NCBI GenBank assembly: GCA_038503075.1
Contig: JBCAML010000018.1
Coordinates: forward strand, 1,178,001-1,242,000
DNA: 64,000 nt
Source of the DNA: Gyromitra esculenta
Taxonomy: Eukaryota > Ascomycota > Pezizomycetes > Pezizales > Discinaceae
Reading direction: 5' to 3'
Under the pieces are notes generated by a model. That model saw only the letters and a list, made by a program, of their open reading frames with translations. It made no database searches and was not told where the DNA came from. A program made the translations under genes and the position numbers. How positions within the stretch are numbered: position 1 is the first letter of the stretch; every line of letters begins with the position of its first letter. Positions 51,730 through 64,000 of the stretch are shown piece by piece.

Positions 51730-54700
51730 TAAAGCCCCCGGCTTTACCAGAAAGCCGGTGCAATTCCAATTACTTTCTCCAAAAGCATTGTCGAATCGAA
51801 TTCTGAATATGGGGTGGGGGGAGGTTTAAAGGGTTGGGAAATTGGTGTTTCTTTCGGTTCGAAAATTGGTTTTCCTGGCGATACTTTTCTGGTTCTATTT
51901 CCTGTTCAGGCTATCTGATAGCCTGGCTTCATGTTTGTTGGGAAGTCGTTGCAGCGGTTAGATTTTGGGGACGGACTAGGGGGGTGAATGGAGAAAACTA
52001 TACTGCAGTTTTGTTTCATCTCAGTTCAACAGAACGGTGTCGCGTATGAGAGCCCAATAAGTGAAGGTAGTGGGAAGAAGTGAAGAAGCAGGCGGCAAAT
52101 GCGATTGAGGCTCGGCGTATGGATTCGAAGCGAAGTAAAAAGAAAAAAGCCAATATTTTTGTGCGCTGTAGATCAGATTTGGATCTGTGTTCTTTCTTTA
52201 CCTTGAAGATCACATTTCCATTACACGCATACAACTCCCAGCTAGCCCAATCGGATTCGTGTAGCTTCTTGTTTAGGACAAGAGCTGCAGAAACGACAAC
52301 GAAGCCGTTGACCGTCTGAGCCGTTTTCATACGCTGAAGTCTTGGGTTTTCTCGGCTATAAATTCGGCCTCCTCCATGCCAATATAGTGTGGATGGTCTT
52401 GTAAACGGGTCTGCTCTGTATCCATGGTACATATCCGCACATATGTAAGTAATGATGTATGATACGACAATTTACATGGGCAAAAATCGATCCCCCAACC
52501 GAGTCTGTGATAAACATCAAGCATCAGCCGAAAAAAATTAGGTAGGCCACATCTATTGCGCAAGGCGATCCTTGAAATCAATTTTATCCTGAATCAGGTG
52601 GACAGGCTAGAGGACAACACGCGTTCAACAGTCAGCAAATCACGGGTGTCTTGTATAGGGGATTTTTGGGTTGTTACGCCAGCCTGCTATTTCCAACGTT
52701 TTCCACGTAAACTTAACTTGGCCCCCTTCTCTTGGGTTCTGGAACCACGTTATTGGTATCATCGAGTTCGTCCAATTGCGCAAGATCGATCTGGAAGTTC
52801 ATCAATGACGGAAAGAACAGAACAATACCACCTCCAAATAGGAACTTCAAAGACATTTCTCACTGAATCGGGCTTGTTGGCAGAGAATGCACCTCGCGTT
52901 CACCCCGTGTGGATTGAATTGATTGACTGACTAACCAAGCCCAGGTTTGACAGGTAAGGATGCACGTATATGCCACATATCATACCTTCTCGACAAATTT
53001 AAAGGCTAATCCTACTGATTGGTCAACTGAATGACAACGCATTTAGTCAGCCAGTAACAAAACATGCCAATAAATAATTCGGAGTAGAAGGAAGAGGGAA
53101 TGAGGAATTGGATAGGGACAGGACAGGGGAACTTTTGTGACACCACATGTGATTTAGCAGTTCGCCAACTCCCGGATTGAAGGAAAGGAAAGCAAACGCG
53201 GGTTGAACTGGCTGTCTATCGAGCTACTACACTGGTATGGTCCCGTTACCCCCGGGAAAGATTGTCCGGGGCACCGCGGGGATCGGGAAACGTAACAAAG
53301 TCATAAGAAACACATATGGACCGACAAGAAAAAGAAAAAAAACTACGAAGGAATTGAGAAGAAAAGAGAGCACATAGCTCGTCGAGACCTACAAGCAGTT
53401 GCCATGGCGTACATGCAAATTCCTGCTCCACTGATCATAAAGCCGTTTTCAAACCCTTCTCCTTGCATAAACTCCTGAAAATTACAGAATTGTGCTCGCT
53501 ACCTATGACGAGGATGAATGCATGTGTGCGTACGTTCCACCTGGATATTTAAGATGCGGCGGAGGAGGGAAATAGAACACTTTGTGGGTACTGGGCCACC
53601 CAGATCTGCAAAGGAGGTATTCGTTTTTTCTAAAAATTTAATAGGGAAGCTAGCTGGAGACATCCGAAGTTGAGATGTGATGGCTGACAGCAACCGATCG
53701 AAGCGAAGTTAGCGAACGGGCAGCCTCCGCGGTTCTCCCCTACATAACCTACTGTACTGTACTATTGCCTTGCATGGTTAATTGGTGGTTTCCACATTTC
53801 ACGCACACACTTGTCTACCACCTACATCGCAGAATACCCTATGTTCGGGCATTGAAAATAATCTTATATATCACAAAGATGTGCTGTAGTTGCTTCGCGG
53901 CCCTATTCCCCCCTTAAACAAATGATTGATGCCCTTGGCTGAAAATTTTCGGAAAATTTTAAACACACCCTTCAGAGACGATATCCACTACTAACATGGG
54001 ATATCGCAAAATAAATCCCCTCGGTAAGTTAAAAAAATGATATGGGAAACTACTCACCAATAAGCATTCAATTGATTGTGGAGACGAACATCGCAAAGTC
54101 AACCCTCATCGCTCTTACCTCAACGCTAGCTCAATCATGGGGAACCACCGCTCCATCAAGTACATTGCCAATTCATAAACTCGGAGTTACTGCTTGCAAA
54201 GCTTTGATTGAATCCATTACAGGGTTCTTTTTCAACAAAAGTAGGTATCCAAATCTCAAGCTAAATATAGTTACAGGGGACGAGACAGTGTATACCCGTG
54301 CGACAGGAACGGAACAGAATTTCTTTGTCTCATCCTTGCGTGACACACGTTAACAAGTCTCATGGGAAAGATTTACGATGGCGCAACTGTACGACAGTGC
54401 AACCGTGCAACAATTCTATCGCAAAAAAAGAGAGTAATCAATCGATCGACTCTTCGTCAATCGTTTTGGAAAGAATTACCTCGATTCTTGATCAGAGGTA
54501 TGAACTCATCAAAGGTACAACAACAACTGCCGTGCCGTATCTGGGCAGGAAAAACCTCACAGCTCAGACCAGAATTGGCGCATGTTCAATTGCACGTTAA
54601 TGCAAAAGCAACATAATGATACATAGAATTTATCCAGTACTTCCCGAATTTCTTGCTTCGTCGGAGAAGCTCCCCAAAACGCCCCCAAGATCGTGCTGGG

Positions 54701-57101
54701 CTTTGAAGCTTCGCTAGGCTTTTTCTTTCGTTGTTGGTATGTACTCATATACACAAATAATAAAGGTACAAAAACCTCCGATTACATGCTTATATGTGCA
54801 AGGTACAAGCTATGCAGCCACAGGGTTATTACCGTTCCGCTGCACCTTTGTGCTTCGTCTTGATTTTACACAGTAAACTACAGAGACACATTAGGCGGCG
54901 ACCGAAATGTGCGTAGCTATATAGGCTGTGTACCATTCCCATGCAATAACGTCTGTGGCTCCCTCTCGCTGGCAAAGCCACAGTATATATGGTATATTGA
55001 TGTTATACATAGGGTATATCCTTGAATGGGTGGCTTAAAGCCACGTTTTACGGCCCGTTACAATGGTCTGGATCTTATGAAGTGGCATGGTAGTTCTAGT
55101 TTTTCTACCGGGAGGATAACGGCATCTTGGTTCCGGGCCTAATCGCGTACCCAACCCTACCCTCGTAGGTTACTTCGCCAGAAGGCAACAGCCAGAGACA
55201 GTGAGATGGTAGCCTATCGAAATGCTATCGTTGGGTTTTATGTCACATGTCTTTCTCATTTCGGGCTCTACTGCCGAAAAAATTGTCGATCTGTTCCAGA
55301 ACAGAGTCGACATACCTTCTCGAAAGCTCCAGCAGGGAAAGCATTTATCTAGGAGGCGAACCATTGGTTGGTGAAATCGGAGTTTTGAACTCCCGTTGAC
55401 AGGAATAATCGAACCAGGTTAAACCTAGTCATTTGATATCTGGACTTTTCTCAGACCGAAAAATTAAGTATATCACCCCCCGGGCCCAGAACTGGAGAAA
55501 AAAAAAATCAGGCGATTGAGATTCTCTATTGTTGAATCCTACTTCAATCAGTTTAGAGATAGCGGGCCGAGTCTTACGACTCCTTGGTATAGTAATAAGG
55601 TTACTGTTTTAGGAACCCTATACTAGCTATAGTATTGACGTATTATGGCCGGTATTCGATCTAGCGCGTTTGGTGCAGCCCAATAAATCTTCGGAGCAAA
55701 GGCAAAAAAAAAAACCTTGGTAAGTTCTATATCAGGATACCGCAGCTGAGGAGCAAGGAAACTTGTTGTACACACTCCCTTTCCTTGCTTTAATTATCCG
55801 GGTGATATCGCATGATTATTAGCACTTTTGCCTGTCTATTCAAGGTAAGGGATATCTAGCATAATCTCGTTGTAAACGAGCTTAACAGCAGCAGGCATTC
55901 AATAATAACTTATTTTATCAAGAGGTTCTCGCGCTCTTCTTTCTTTTTTTTTTCGAAGAAGGTCGTCTGCCTGTGGTTAATCGAGACCGGCAACCAAATC
56001 AAGCGTGACGGTAAGCCCCAGAGAAACTAAATTTTATGTATGCGCTGGTGATAACTCCTATAGAAGGTAGGAGTAACAAACACTAGGCGCAGATTTCAGG
56101 GCCAAGCCCACCAGTGTTTTTTCTACCTTTTAGTCTCAGGATCAGATATACTATCTCAAAGGGGATTGTGGTCTATCGAAGCACCACCCCACCCCAACCA
56201 TCTTGAACTCACTACATCTATTTCCCTGCTTTTTGAAACTCTAAAGTCTCCCTGTAAAATCTTGCTCATGGTATGTACCTAAAACGCATAAGTAGATACT
56301 TTCGAGTTATTGCTCATGGGGCGCGTGCTTGTTTCGCGTCCGCCCTGTATTTATATCCACTGAAAAGCGCACGAAGGTCTAGATTGAAAGGGCTACGAAT
56401 AGTCTGTCGTGTATTAGCTGCAGGCGCAGAACAAGGGTTTTCTATATCAGATCTGTAGAGTACGTATACGAGCTCCAGCATGGGAATCACATTAATGGAC
56501 TTGGAGCACCAAGAATACATGCGCAGTTGATCTTCGTAAATCTTAACGGAATAGATTACTGGCAGTTTAATACTACTAGTTTAAAAACTGTAGGTGTAAA
56601 TATCAAACGTTGATGCTCGTTTCTCAGATCCGAGCGACATCCGCTGCACCTTGCTGACAGTAATCCGGGGATCTTTCGACCGGTGGGGTTTCATGACTAT
56701 GACATCATCGTCATCATCCTACTCCTTATCTTTCTTGTACTGAGCTGCAGCTGCAGCGCACATAGATATACAAAAGCTTAATCTTTACTACTTTCTCGTT
56801 GCTCGCAATAAAGCGCGTGCAGTAATTTCGTCATTAGTAGTACAAGACAGCATGCCGATTACTTGAGCTTTGTAAGTCTTGGGGTTTCAGTACGTACATA
56901 CACTCTAAAGAGAATGATAGACCCGTGAATGTGATAATATCGCATACTGATATGGCGGTACGGAACGCCTATACGCGCTTATAAGTAGTAAAGTCATAAT
57001 TATCAGTGATGTACACAACTTACACGGTGAACACTATATAATCACGTCAGTTCAAATTTTGCTAAAGAATTCAGGGACGTAGTATATTTCCTTTAGCCAT
57101 A
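51730..57101. other. Gene-poor region, 5.4 kb
   Basis: No gene supported. Frames such as 52556-52930 (124 codons) and 54042-54353 (103 codons from an ATG) are open but match nothing recognised. Homopolymer tracts are scattered through it (A9 near 55499, T10 near 55945). Confidence 0.4.
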
Positions 57102-57273
57102 TACTTAAGTCAGGGGTGAGGTATTAGGACTTACTAGGGTGTCACATATCTGAGTTACCACAGTTTTGCTCTGCTGCTCTCGCCGTACCCTATTATATTT
57201 CGCAATATTTCGCTACGTTCCGGCATTGTTCTTCCTTTTCAGGGTGTCCCAGTACTTCACTCTGACCCGTATA
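57102..57273. mobile_element. MITE, decayed copy B of the 10.3-kb family
   Basis: Same family as 10260-10433. Left end TACTTAAGTCAGGGGTGAGG against TACTCGGGTCAGGGGTGAAG in copy A; internal blocks GGACTTACTAGGGTGTCAC and TTTCGCTACGT are shared; the right end near 57251-57270 has AGTACTTCACTCTGACCCG. Differences between the copies are mostly C/T or G/A transitions. Terminal repeats are no longer perfect, so this copy is older or has been mutated. Confidence 0.75.
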
Positions 57274-59513
57274 GGTGATACGATACTTAAGCAGAGACAT
57301 AAATTTATGATCCGTCGTTTGTGCATACATGTATATCCCAACGATGAATTAAGTTATATGCTCCTGTAGCCTTGTAAAACCTTGAACATTGTGCTCAATT
57401 TGGCTGGACTGTATTTTCTGCGGTTTCTTTTTTTTTTTGACCACCAACACGTTAACAAGTATACGTAGGCCTATCTAACAGCCGTAAATATAAGACCCAA
57501 CGCGTCACTAACGCCTATTAACTAACTGGTCAATCTATCACATGACTATCCTAACATTAACGACATAGGCACCAAATTAGTTCTACTATATACTCCTTTA
57601 GGCCAACGTAGAAACCCACAGCTGCCCACTCACCAATTGACTACTTTCTGCCAACTTAATCAGCTCGTTTCCACCCATACAAACTGTATATAGGGTTAGG
57701 ATTATATAGCCCTTTTAGGACGTTTGATAGGTTTCAAGATAATACACCACGTTTCTAAGTCCCTTCTCGTTTAACCAGCTCTCTAATCTTATCGTTTCAA
57801 CTAACTCTTACGGATATTTAGTCGGAAACAAAACCAGGTTTTAAAAAAAAAAGGAATGCCAAAAAATATACAAAAGGAAAGTTGGGAATTGAGAAGAGAC
57901 AGGAAGTACGGGTAGTTTGGTGGTAATAACATGAGAAGAGTGACGGTGCTGGCGGAGAGAAATGTGGAAATGATTGAAACCCATGTCTTGGCGATGGGAT
58001 ATTAATTACGTGTAGCTAAATAGATTCCCTGCAGGAAAGAAACTTTTCGAGTCTTTCGACAGGCTAGGTCTTGTCTAAGCGAACTCCTAATAATATTAAG
58101 TTCAGAGCGTTCCCTAGAGAGCCACTAAAAGGCACATTTACATTTTCAATCTGGATTCCTATTTTCCAGTACACTGATCGCCTCCTCAAAGCCAAAAGCT
58201 CACTATTAGCCAAAGTCTCAAACGAAGTCATATTTGTTTCCCCTCTATTCAGAGCGAAATTGAATTTGGGGAGGTGGGAACACAGAGGCGTTTATTATTA
58301 TTTATTTTTCATTTTATTCACCAAAGAGCACTCGAACTGCAGCTTTTCAAACTGCATAGCGATTGGTCGAGATGCAAACTATTCCATTTACTCTTTGTTT
58401 CAGGTTTATTGGTTCTAACTGGTTATTTACCACCCCACATCCAATCAACCCCGTTCCCCTGGGGGGTTTTCTCACACTTCTCTAACCTTTATATTACCCC
58501 CCTTATAGCGCACGGAAAAGAAAAAAGCCGTTCGATCACCTGGGAGAAGGAGCGGTGGGGAAATCTCCCGTACGATTCCTGCCAAATGTAAGATTTATAC
58601 AAATAAAAGAATTCCCGATTCCGGCGGAGAAAAATAGAACCAGCCCAGAGAGAACATAACACCAGCAACTACCACTCCAACCCCCTTAATTCTTCTCTCC
58701 GCCCTGAACCCCGCCCTGAACCCCGCCAATCTACAGCTACCATTACAAGGTCGGGGGGGGGGTGGAAAGGTGAGAAATTCCCCCCTACAGAAATTTTTGA
58801 CAAAAAAAATAGGCTGCAGAAGCCAAATGTGGGTATATCAGGCAAGGGATTACAGATGAACAAAAACGCAAAAAACAAAAAAAGGGCATACCTGTCTTGA
58901 AAAAACCTCCCCAACAATTCATCTCTTCATTCCTTACCTGACATTCTTTTGAAAAAAAATACAAAATAACAAAGGAAAAGCAAGAAGAAAAAAGCAATAC
59001 CGCTAGGCTCTCCCCAAAGAAATCGTCGCAAAAAAAAAAAAAACAGAATACCCCAAACCAAATTAACCCCAAACCCAAATTAATTAAGAAGCAGAAATAA
59101 AAGAGGAATACAGAATATTCCACGAGGCTACGGATAGGTACAAAACAGATATCCAACGCCGCTCCAGAAGATAAAATGCCTAAATAACCAAATGAAACCA
59201 AAAAGATATGAAAAAACGAGGTGCCAAATATGTAAAAACAAGAAGTGAAAATGGAGATGAAAGCTGAAGTCAGGTGGGTGCATGTGTAGCAGGTTGGAAT
59301 AACTATAGATACATGTGATAGATGAACAGTAAAAATGGTGATATTGGGTATATTATCTCTAAGAATAAAAAACTGGTCAACTAGTTTTGAGGAATGCCAG
59401 GAGAGCAAGAATGCTTTTTTGTTGTCTAATATGCCCCTTTTTTGATCGTCAACACTACCGAGCGGGGAGATTTGATCCTAACACATCAACCACAAATAGA
59501 ACTTAGCAAACAA
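57274..59513. other. Intergenic, 3' flank of MSB2
   Basis: No gene supported. The stretch 58.7-59.4 kb is A-rich on the plus strand and gives a long Phe-rich minus-strand frame with no ATG start, judged an artefact. It probably includes the MSB2 3' UTR. TACATGTA at 57326-57333. Confidence 0.4.
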
Positions 59514-62500
59514 TTAATTCCACCCCAAAGAATTCTCAGCCATCATAGGAGCAGAAATTTGCTGCGTCCTCGCGCTGGCCCTCCCTCCGCTTCCCCTCTT
59601 ATCGAAAGGACTTCTCGCTCCATGCATAACCGCGGCGCCGCCTCCCATAAGGCCACTGGCCGGGTTGCTTCCAGGCGACACACTTCGGTTGATAGAATTT
59701 GACCGACCATGTCTCCCTCTCCTCTGCCTATATCTCCTGGCCACCAAGAACATCGCAGCACCATACACCGCAGCACCAGCAACAATTCCACCAGTCAGAC
59801 CAATAGTTTTTCCAGAGACAGTGCTCGATCCAGAAGGTACAGAACCCATCGGAGCAGCATCACCATTGTCAGGTGAGGTGTTACTGGAATCCCCTCCACC
59901 CAACCAACTTCCGCCACTACCTCCAGTAGAGCTCCCGTCGCCATTAAGGTCATCTGTGCTTGCAATCAATGGAATCGACGCGTCGAGCAAATTCATCATC
60001 TCGTACACTGGGTCTGAGGTACAACTGGTTGAGGATGCAGTGCAGCTAAATAACGAGGATGCAGGTGTATGGCGATCTAAGTCAAGAGTGTCGACCATAT
60101 CGCTGGGAACGAAACAGAAAGCTAGTGTAGTGATCCACCCCTTGTTCTTAGTAGTATCGTATGGCTGAAGCGTATGCATTATTACAGTGGATTCCGTAAT
60201 ATTGAGTCCATTTGCGATCCCCTTGGGGAGATATTCAAAGATCTGCGAAACTGCTACGGGATGCTTCACGATAAAGCCATAGTTCAATGGATACTGGAAA
60301 CCAAGACGCACAAGAGTATAGTTGACGGGCTGAGAGGGAATTCCTCCTGGGGGTATGATAACCTTTGGAAGGTTGGTAGGAATACCGGTTACTACAGAAG
60401 TTGTAGTGGTCGTGGTTGCATCACCTGAAGTAGGGGTTGAAACGCTGGTAGAAGTTGGAGCTAGCGAAAGACTTGAAGGGAACCACTGAATGGTCGTGCT
60501 GCTGGAGGTGGTCGAAGTAATAAGGGTCGTCGAGGTGCTGATTTTGGTTGACGAAGTCTCCTCTGGTAGGGTAGTTGTCTTCTCGGTTTTAGTTTTCTCG
60601 GTCGAAGTCACAGTATTATTTCCAGCGACTGGTGTAGAAGTTACTGTTTCGGCTTTACTAGTGTGTGTGGAAGTACCAGTGTGTGTGAAAGTGCCAGTAT
60701 GGGTATGAGTACCGGTATGGGTGGTTGAAGTTTCAATGGCGGCCGAAGAGGTACCATTTACAGTTGTGTCAGTTGGCGGTAACGTATGGGTACCAGTGGT
60801 AGGCAAACTAGTTACGGTGGAAGTACCCAAGGTGGTGCTCTCAGAGGTTCCATTCCCAGGGGTTGACCCTAGAGTTGGAGTTGAGACTGGAAGGGAGATA
60901 GTGCCGGAGCCCGTGATAGTTGGTAAGCTGGTGATTGTTGAGTTGAGGTCTGGAAGCCTAGTAGGAAGGACATAACCAGACGTGGAAGAGATCAATGAAG
61001 AGATCAATGAAGTTGGGTTTAAAGGAAGGGTTCCGTTTGTCTCAACAGGAAGCGAGATACCTGACGTCATAGTAGGGATGCTGGACAAAATGCTAGTCAG
61101 AATATCTGTTGGTACGGTGTTATTGATAGGAATTTCCAAAGATCCTGTAGGCAATGATGAGGGAACGAGAGTTGAGAATGTGAGGGAAGAAATGACATCG
61201 GTCAGCGATGGTAGCAGCGACTGCAAGGTTGAGGAAATTCCAGAAACACCAAGAATCGGCGTAGTTTCTATTCCAGTCAGCAAAAAAACAGAAACTATGG
61301 GAATTGCTGGAGACAGTTATTACCGTTTATAACACTGTTAACGTCGGTAATTATTGGGAGGGTTGAGGTCAACACACTAGTTGGTACAATGCTTTCTAAT
61401 GGATTGCTGGTAACTCCAGTAATGGTAGCAGTAGAGTTAACAATATCAGCTATCGGCAACAGACTAGCAGTATCTGAGACTGCAGAGCTTGCGCCAGAAA
61501 CTACTGTTGGCACTGCCACAGCAGCAGAAGTGATGTACGAGGCCACGGAATCGGTCACAGAGCCCACAACAGAGCTGACGCTCGAAATAACAGAGCCAGC
61601 AGCAGAAGTAACGTCTGAAACGACAGAGCTAACACCAGAAGGCGCTGCAGCGACAGCAGAAGTAACGTCCAAGACAGCAGAGCTGACACCAGAAGATGCT
61701 ACAGCGACGGCAGAAGTGACGGCAGAAACAACAGAGCTAGCACCAGAGGGCGCTACAGCAACGGCAGAAGTGACGGCAGAAACAGCAGAGCTAACACCAG
61801 AGGGCACCACAGCAGCAGCAGAAGTAACGCCCGAGACGACAGAGCTAATACCAGAGGGCACCGCAGCAGCAGCAGAAGTAGCGCCCGAGACGACAGAGCT
61901 AACACCAGAGGGCACCGCAGCAGCAGCAGAAGTAACGTCCGAGACGACAGAGCTAACACCAGAGGGCACTGCAGAACCTACAGCTGAAGTAACAACTGAA
62001 ACGGCAGAGTTAACACTAGAGGGCACTGCAGCAACCCCAGAAGTAACATCCGAAACAACAGAGCTAACACCAGAAGCAACTGCTGTAGGTACTGCAGCAG
62101 CCTCAGATGTGACGCTCGAGACGGCAGAGCTAGCACCAGAAATCACAGAACTTGCACCAGAAGCCACAGCAGATGTGACGCCCAAGACGGCAGAGCTAGC
62201 ACCAGAAGCCACAGAACTTGCACCAGAAGCCACAGCAGAGGTGACACCCGAGACCACAGCGCTAACATCGGAAGTGACAACAGCAGTAGCAGAAGTGACG
62301 TCCGAGACCACAGAGCTAGCACCAGAAGCCACAGCAGATGTGACGCTTGCGGCCACAGAGCTAGCACCGGAAACCACAGAGCTGACCCCAGAGACTGCAG
62401 CCGTAGGTACTGCAGCCGCAACAGAAGTGACATCGGAAATCACAGAGCTAACATCTGAAGCCACAGCAGAAGTAACGCCCGAGACCGCAGAGTTAACTCC

Positions 62501-63322
62501 AGAGACCACAGCTGTAGATACTGTCGCAGCAGTAGAAGTGATACCTGAGACAACGGAGCTTGCGCCGGAAGCGACATCCGAAACCGCAGAGCTAACCTTA
62601 GAGACCACAGCTGTAGGTGCTGCAGCCACACCAGAGCTGACATCAGAAACCACAGAGCTGACATCTGAAGACACTGCAGAAGTGGCACCGGAAACCACAG
62701 AGCTAACCCCGGAAACAACAGCCGTGGGTACTATAGCCACGCCAGAAGTGACGCCCGAAATAACAGAACTAGCACCAGAGGCCAAAGCTGTAGGTGCTGC
62801 TTTAATATCGCTCACAGCAGAGGTAACGCCCGAGACAGCATTTGAGAGCACAGAGCTAAGTGGTAAACCCAGAATTCCTGATCCCGAGGTTCCTGTCACA
62901 GTTGCTGACTCAGTGCCTGCCACAGTGGTGGGTGCTGACGCTGAAGATACCGCAGAGCCGGAACTTGTTGATCCACTTGTAGTTGGAGTGTCCGACGGCA
63001 GGACGTAAATAGTAGTTGTGATTGTTGGGTCAGCGGCTGATGAACTTGGCATAGCTGGAGTGCTGGCAAATAATGACGACAGAAAGGCATTGAGATCAGT
63101 GCTGGATGCAGTTTTTCCTGGATCTGATACAATAGTTGACGGATCGGAGGCGGCCGTTACAGTAGTTGTGTTAGTGGATATCTGTCTCTTGATGTGCCTA
63201 GGGAAATAGTATTTCGGCGAGTCGGCAGGAACTGCATCTGTATTAGGAACGGCGGCAGCAAACGCAACTAGCGATGATAGAGCTGGTAAGGCGATAGCGA
63301 AGGCGATCCGAGGCGTCTTCAT
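59514..63322 (-). CDS. MSB2: Signalling mucin Msb2
   Basis: Plasma-membrane mucin that senses surface or osmotic cues and feeds Cdc42/Ste11 MAPK pathways; in plant-associated fungi it contributes to invasive growth. Two exons, 61324-63322 and 59514-61267, join in phase across a 56-nt intron (donor GTAATA, branch TGCTGAC, acceptor GAATAG), giving 1250 residues. A signal peptide covers about 1-24 (MKTPRIAFAIALPALSSLVA). An enormous Ser/Thr/Val-rich region follows, with tandem SGVSSVVSDVTSAVAAVP-like units (about 150-600), then TTT/STT-rich mucin sequence. The conserved extracellular domain begins NYTLVRLGFQYPLNYGFIV (about 980) and runs through GIANGLNITESTVIMHTLQPYDTT to MVDTLDLDRHTPASSLF. One membrane span (IGLTGGIVAGAAVYGAAMFLV, about 1154-1174) is followed by RRYRQRRGRHGR and a cytoplasmic tail of about 75 residues ending SLGWN. 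Homology is clear in the last third. Confidence 0.93.
61617..62075. repeat. 54-nt minisatellite within MSB2
   Basis: About eight tandem copies of a 54-bp unit (plus-strand core ACAGAGCTAACACCAGAGGG, then CACCGCAGCAGCAGCAGAAG and TAACGTCCGAGACG). Each encodes an 18-residue Ser/Val/Ala/Pro unit of the mucin on the minus strand. Units near 61790-61960 are almost identical. Less regular repeats of the same theme continue to about 62850. Confidence 0.85.
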
Positions 63323-64000
63323 TTTGGCTACCGTGGTTTTATTTTCCCACTCTTTCTCCTCTCTCTTCAGTTGGATGTATCTTCGAAAAAACGTTACTTC
63401 AAGGAAATATTGAGTTGAAGCAGCGCACTATGTAATGGAATATCAGTTCGCCAGCTGGAGGGATGTTATTGATACTGGTTTTCGTGAAACGAGTGGACGG
63501 CTTGACAGTGCAAAACAGAAGCGGGAAGGTGAATCAAAAGAACGTGGGGCCTGTCAAAGAGAAGACGGTAAAAGAATGTGTCAGCGCCCAATACCAGGAA
63601 CGTAGGGGGAAGTGTGGTGTTATAGAAATTGAGGAAGTGGGTGGGTGTTGGGGACGGGTGTGGTTAAAAGGGGTACAAAGTGAAACCCACGGAGCAAAAC
63701 TCCAAGCGAAATCAACAACAAACACTCAGACCCAATCCACCTTTAAAGCAACGGGAGTGGTGTTCCTTTTGAAAGTGTTGCCTTCGTCGAAACAACTCCC
63801 TGCCAAAAATAGCTATTCGTAATTCGTTTTTCTGAGAAATCAGCGGACTTTATTTAGCGAATTAGCGGGCTTCCTCTAGCAGCGTTTCGAGTAACAAAGT
63901 TTCCAAAACGCGATACGAGGCTTTATCCGCCACAGCAAAGAAAGAAAAAAAGCACAAAACTAGCCAGCCACCAGGATGAGCAGAACTCACCAGTGCTAAC
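63323..64000. other. MSB2 promoter side
   Basis: Upstream of MSB2. A 119-codon plus-strand frame (63463-63822) is open but unrecognised and is not called. No gene is cut by the window edge that I can detect. Confidence 0.4.

Noticed and set aside
54042..54353. 103-codon ATG-started frame
   Set aside because: Intact but unrecognised, with no supporting neighbours or splice structure; chance frames of this length are expected in AT-moderate DNA.
58785..59408. 207-codon Phe-rich minus-strand open frame
   Set aside because: Starts with TTG, lies in an A-rich plus-strand tract directly 3' of MSB2, and has only low-complexity hydrophobic composition. Probably UTR or intergenic.
61389..63008. 539-codon open frame on the plus strand, antisense to MSB2
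   Set aside because: It is a mirror of the MSB2 repeat: repeated Ser/Val/Ala codons read open on the other strand as TAELTPE-type units. It has no domain, while the minus-strand frame continues into a clear Msb2 ectodomain and membrane span.

Overview
This window looks like a stretch of nuclear chromosome from a filamentous ascomycete fungus. Genes carry short introns of about 50-130 nt with GTRNGT-type donors and CTRAC-like branch sites. The gene set (CDC45, CDT1, IDH2, BUD32, ABD1, SCH9, the signalling mucin MSB2) is that of an ascomycete. The loose, repeat-containing intergenic DNA would fit Pezizomycetes, but that placement is a guess. Exon models were built by hand by checking reading phase and splice sites.

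Layout: 1-4.8 kb, no gene seen. 4.8-7.5 kb, a minus-strand alcohol acetyltransferase-like gene, divergent from a plus-strand RNase H-fold gene that has lost its start codon and catalytic residues. 8-10.5 kb, degenerate DNA: a TA-flanked MITE, the relic of a fungal NLR/STAND immune-receptor N-terminus, and a second MITE. 11.8-14.4 kb, CDC45. 16.6-22 kb, an accessory-looking island of three genes: a CYTH triphosphatase, a divergent four-exon UMP/CMP kinase, and viperin (radical-SAM ddhCTP synthase). 22.8-26.7 kb, CDT1 and IDH2. 27.2-28.5 kb, an intact Tc1 transposon. 28.9-32.3 kb, BUD32 and ABD1. 37.6-41.4 kb, SCH9 kinase and a conserved type I membrane protein. 46.0-46.7 kb, a CDC25-like rhodanese phosphatase. 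50.9-51.7 kb, FKBP12. 59.5-63.3 kb, MSB2. The 32-37, 41-46, 52-59 kb stretches are gene-poor.

The most interesting locus is 16.6-22 kb. A fungal viperin lies about 2 kb from, and divergent to, a diverged UMP/CMP kinase, which resembles the vertebrate RSAD2-CMPK2 gene pair. The kinase would feed the CTP pool from which viperin makes the chain terminator ddhCTP. A third enzyme acting on triphosphates (CYTH fold) lies beyond it, and an inverted-repeat element sits in the shared intergenic region. CDC45 and CDT1, two replication-origin genes, flank the island. Together with the broken NLR-like gene at 9 kb, this suggests a small immunity-related accessory region. That function is inferred from sequence only.

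Other notable signals: the 8-bp palindrome TACATGTA occurs about 18 times, almost always in intergenic DNA, where about one is expected; three or four MITE families are present, some with C-to-T style decay between copies; MSB2 contains a 54-nt minisatellite.
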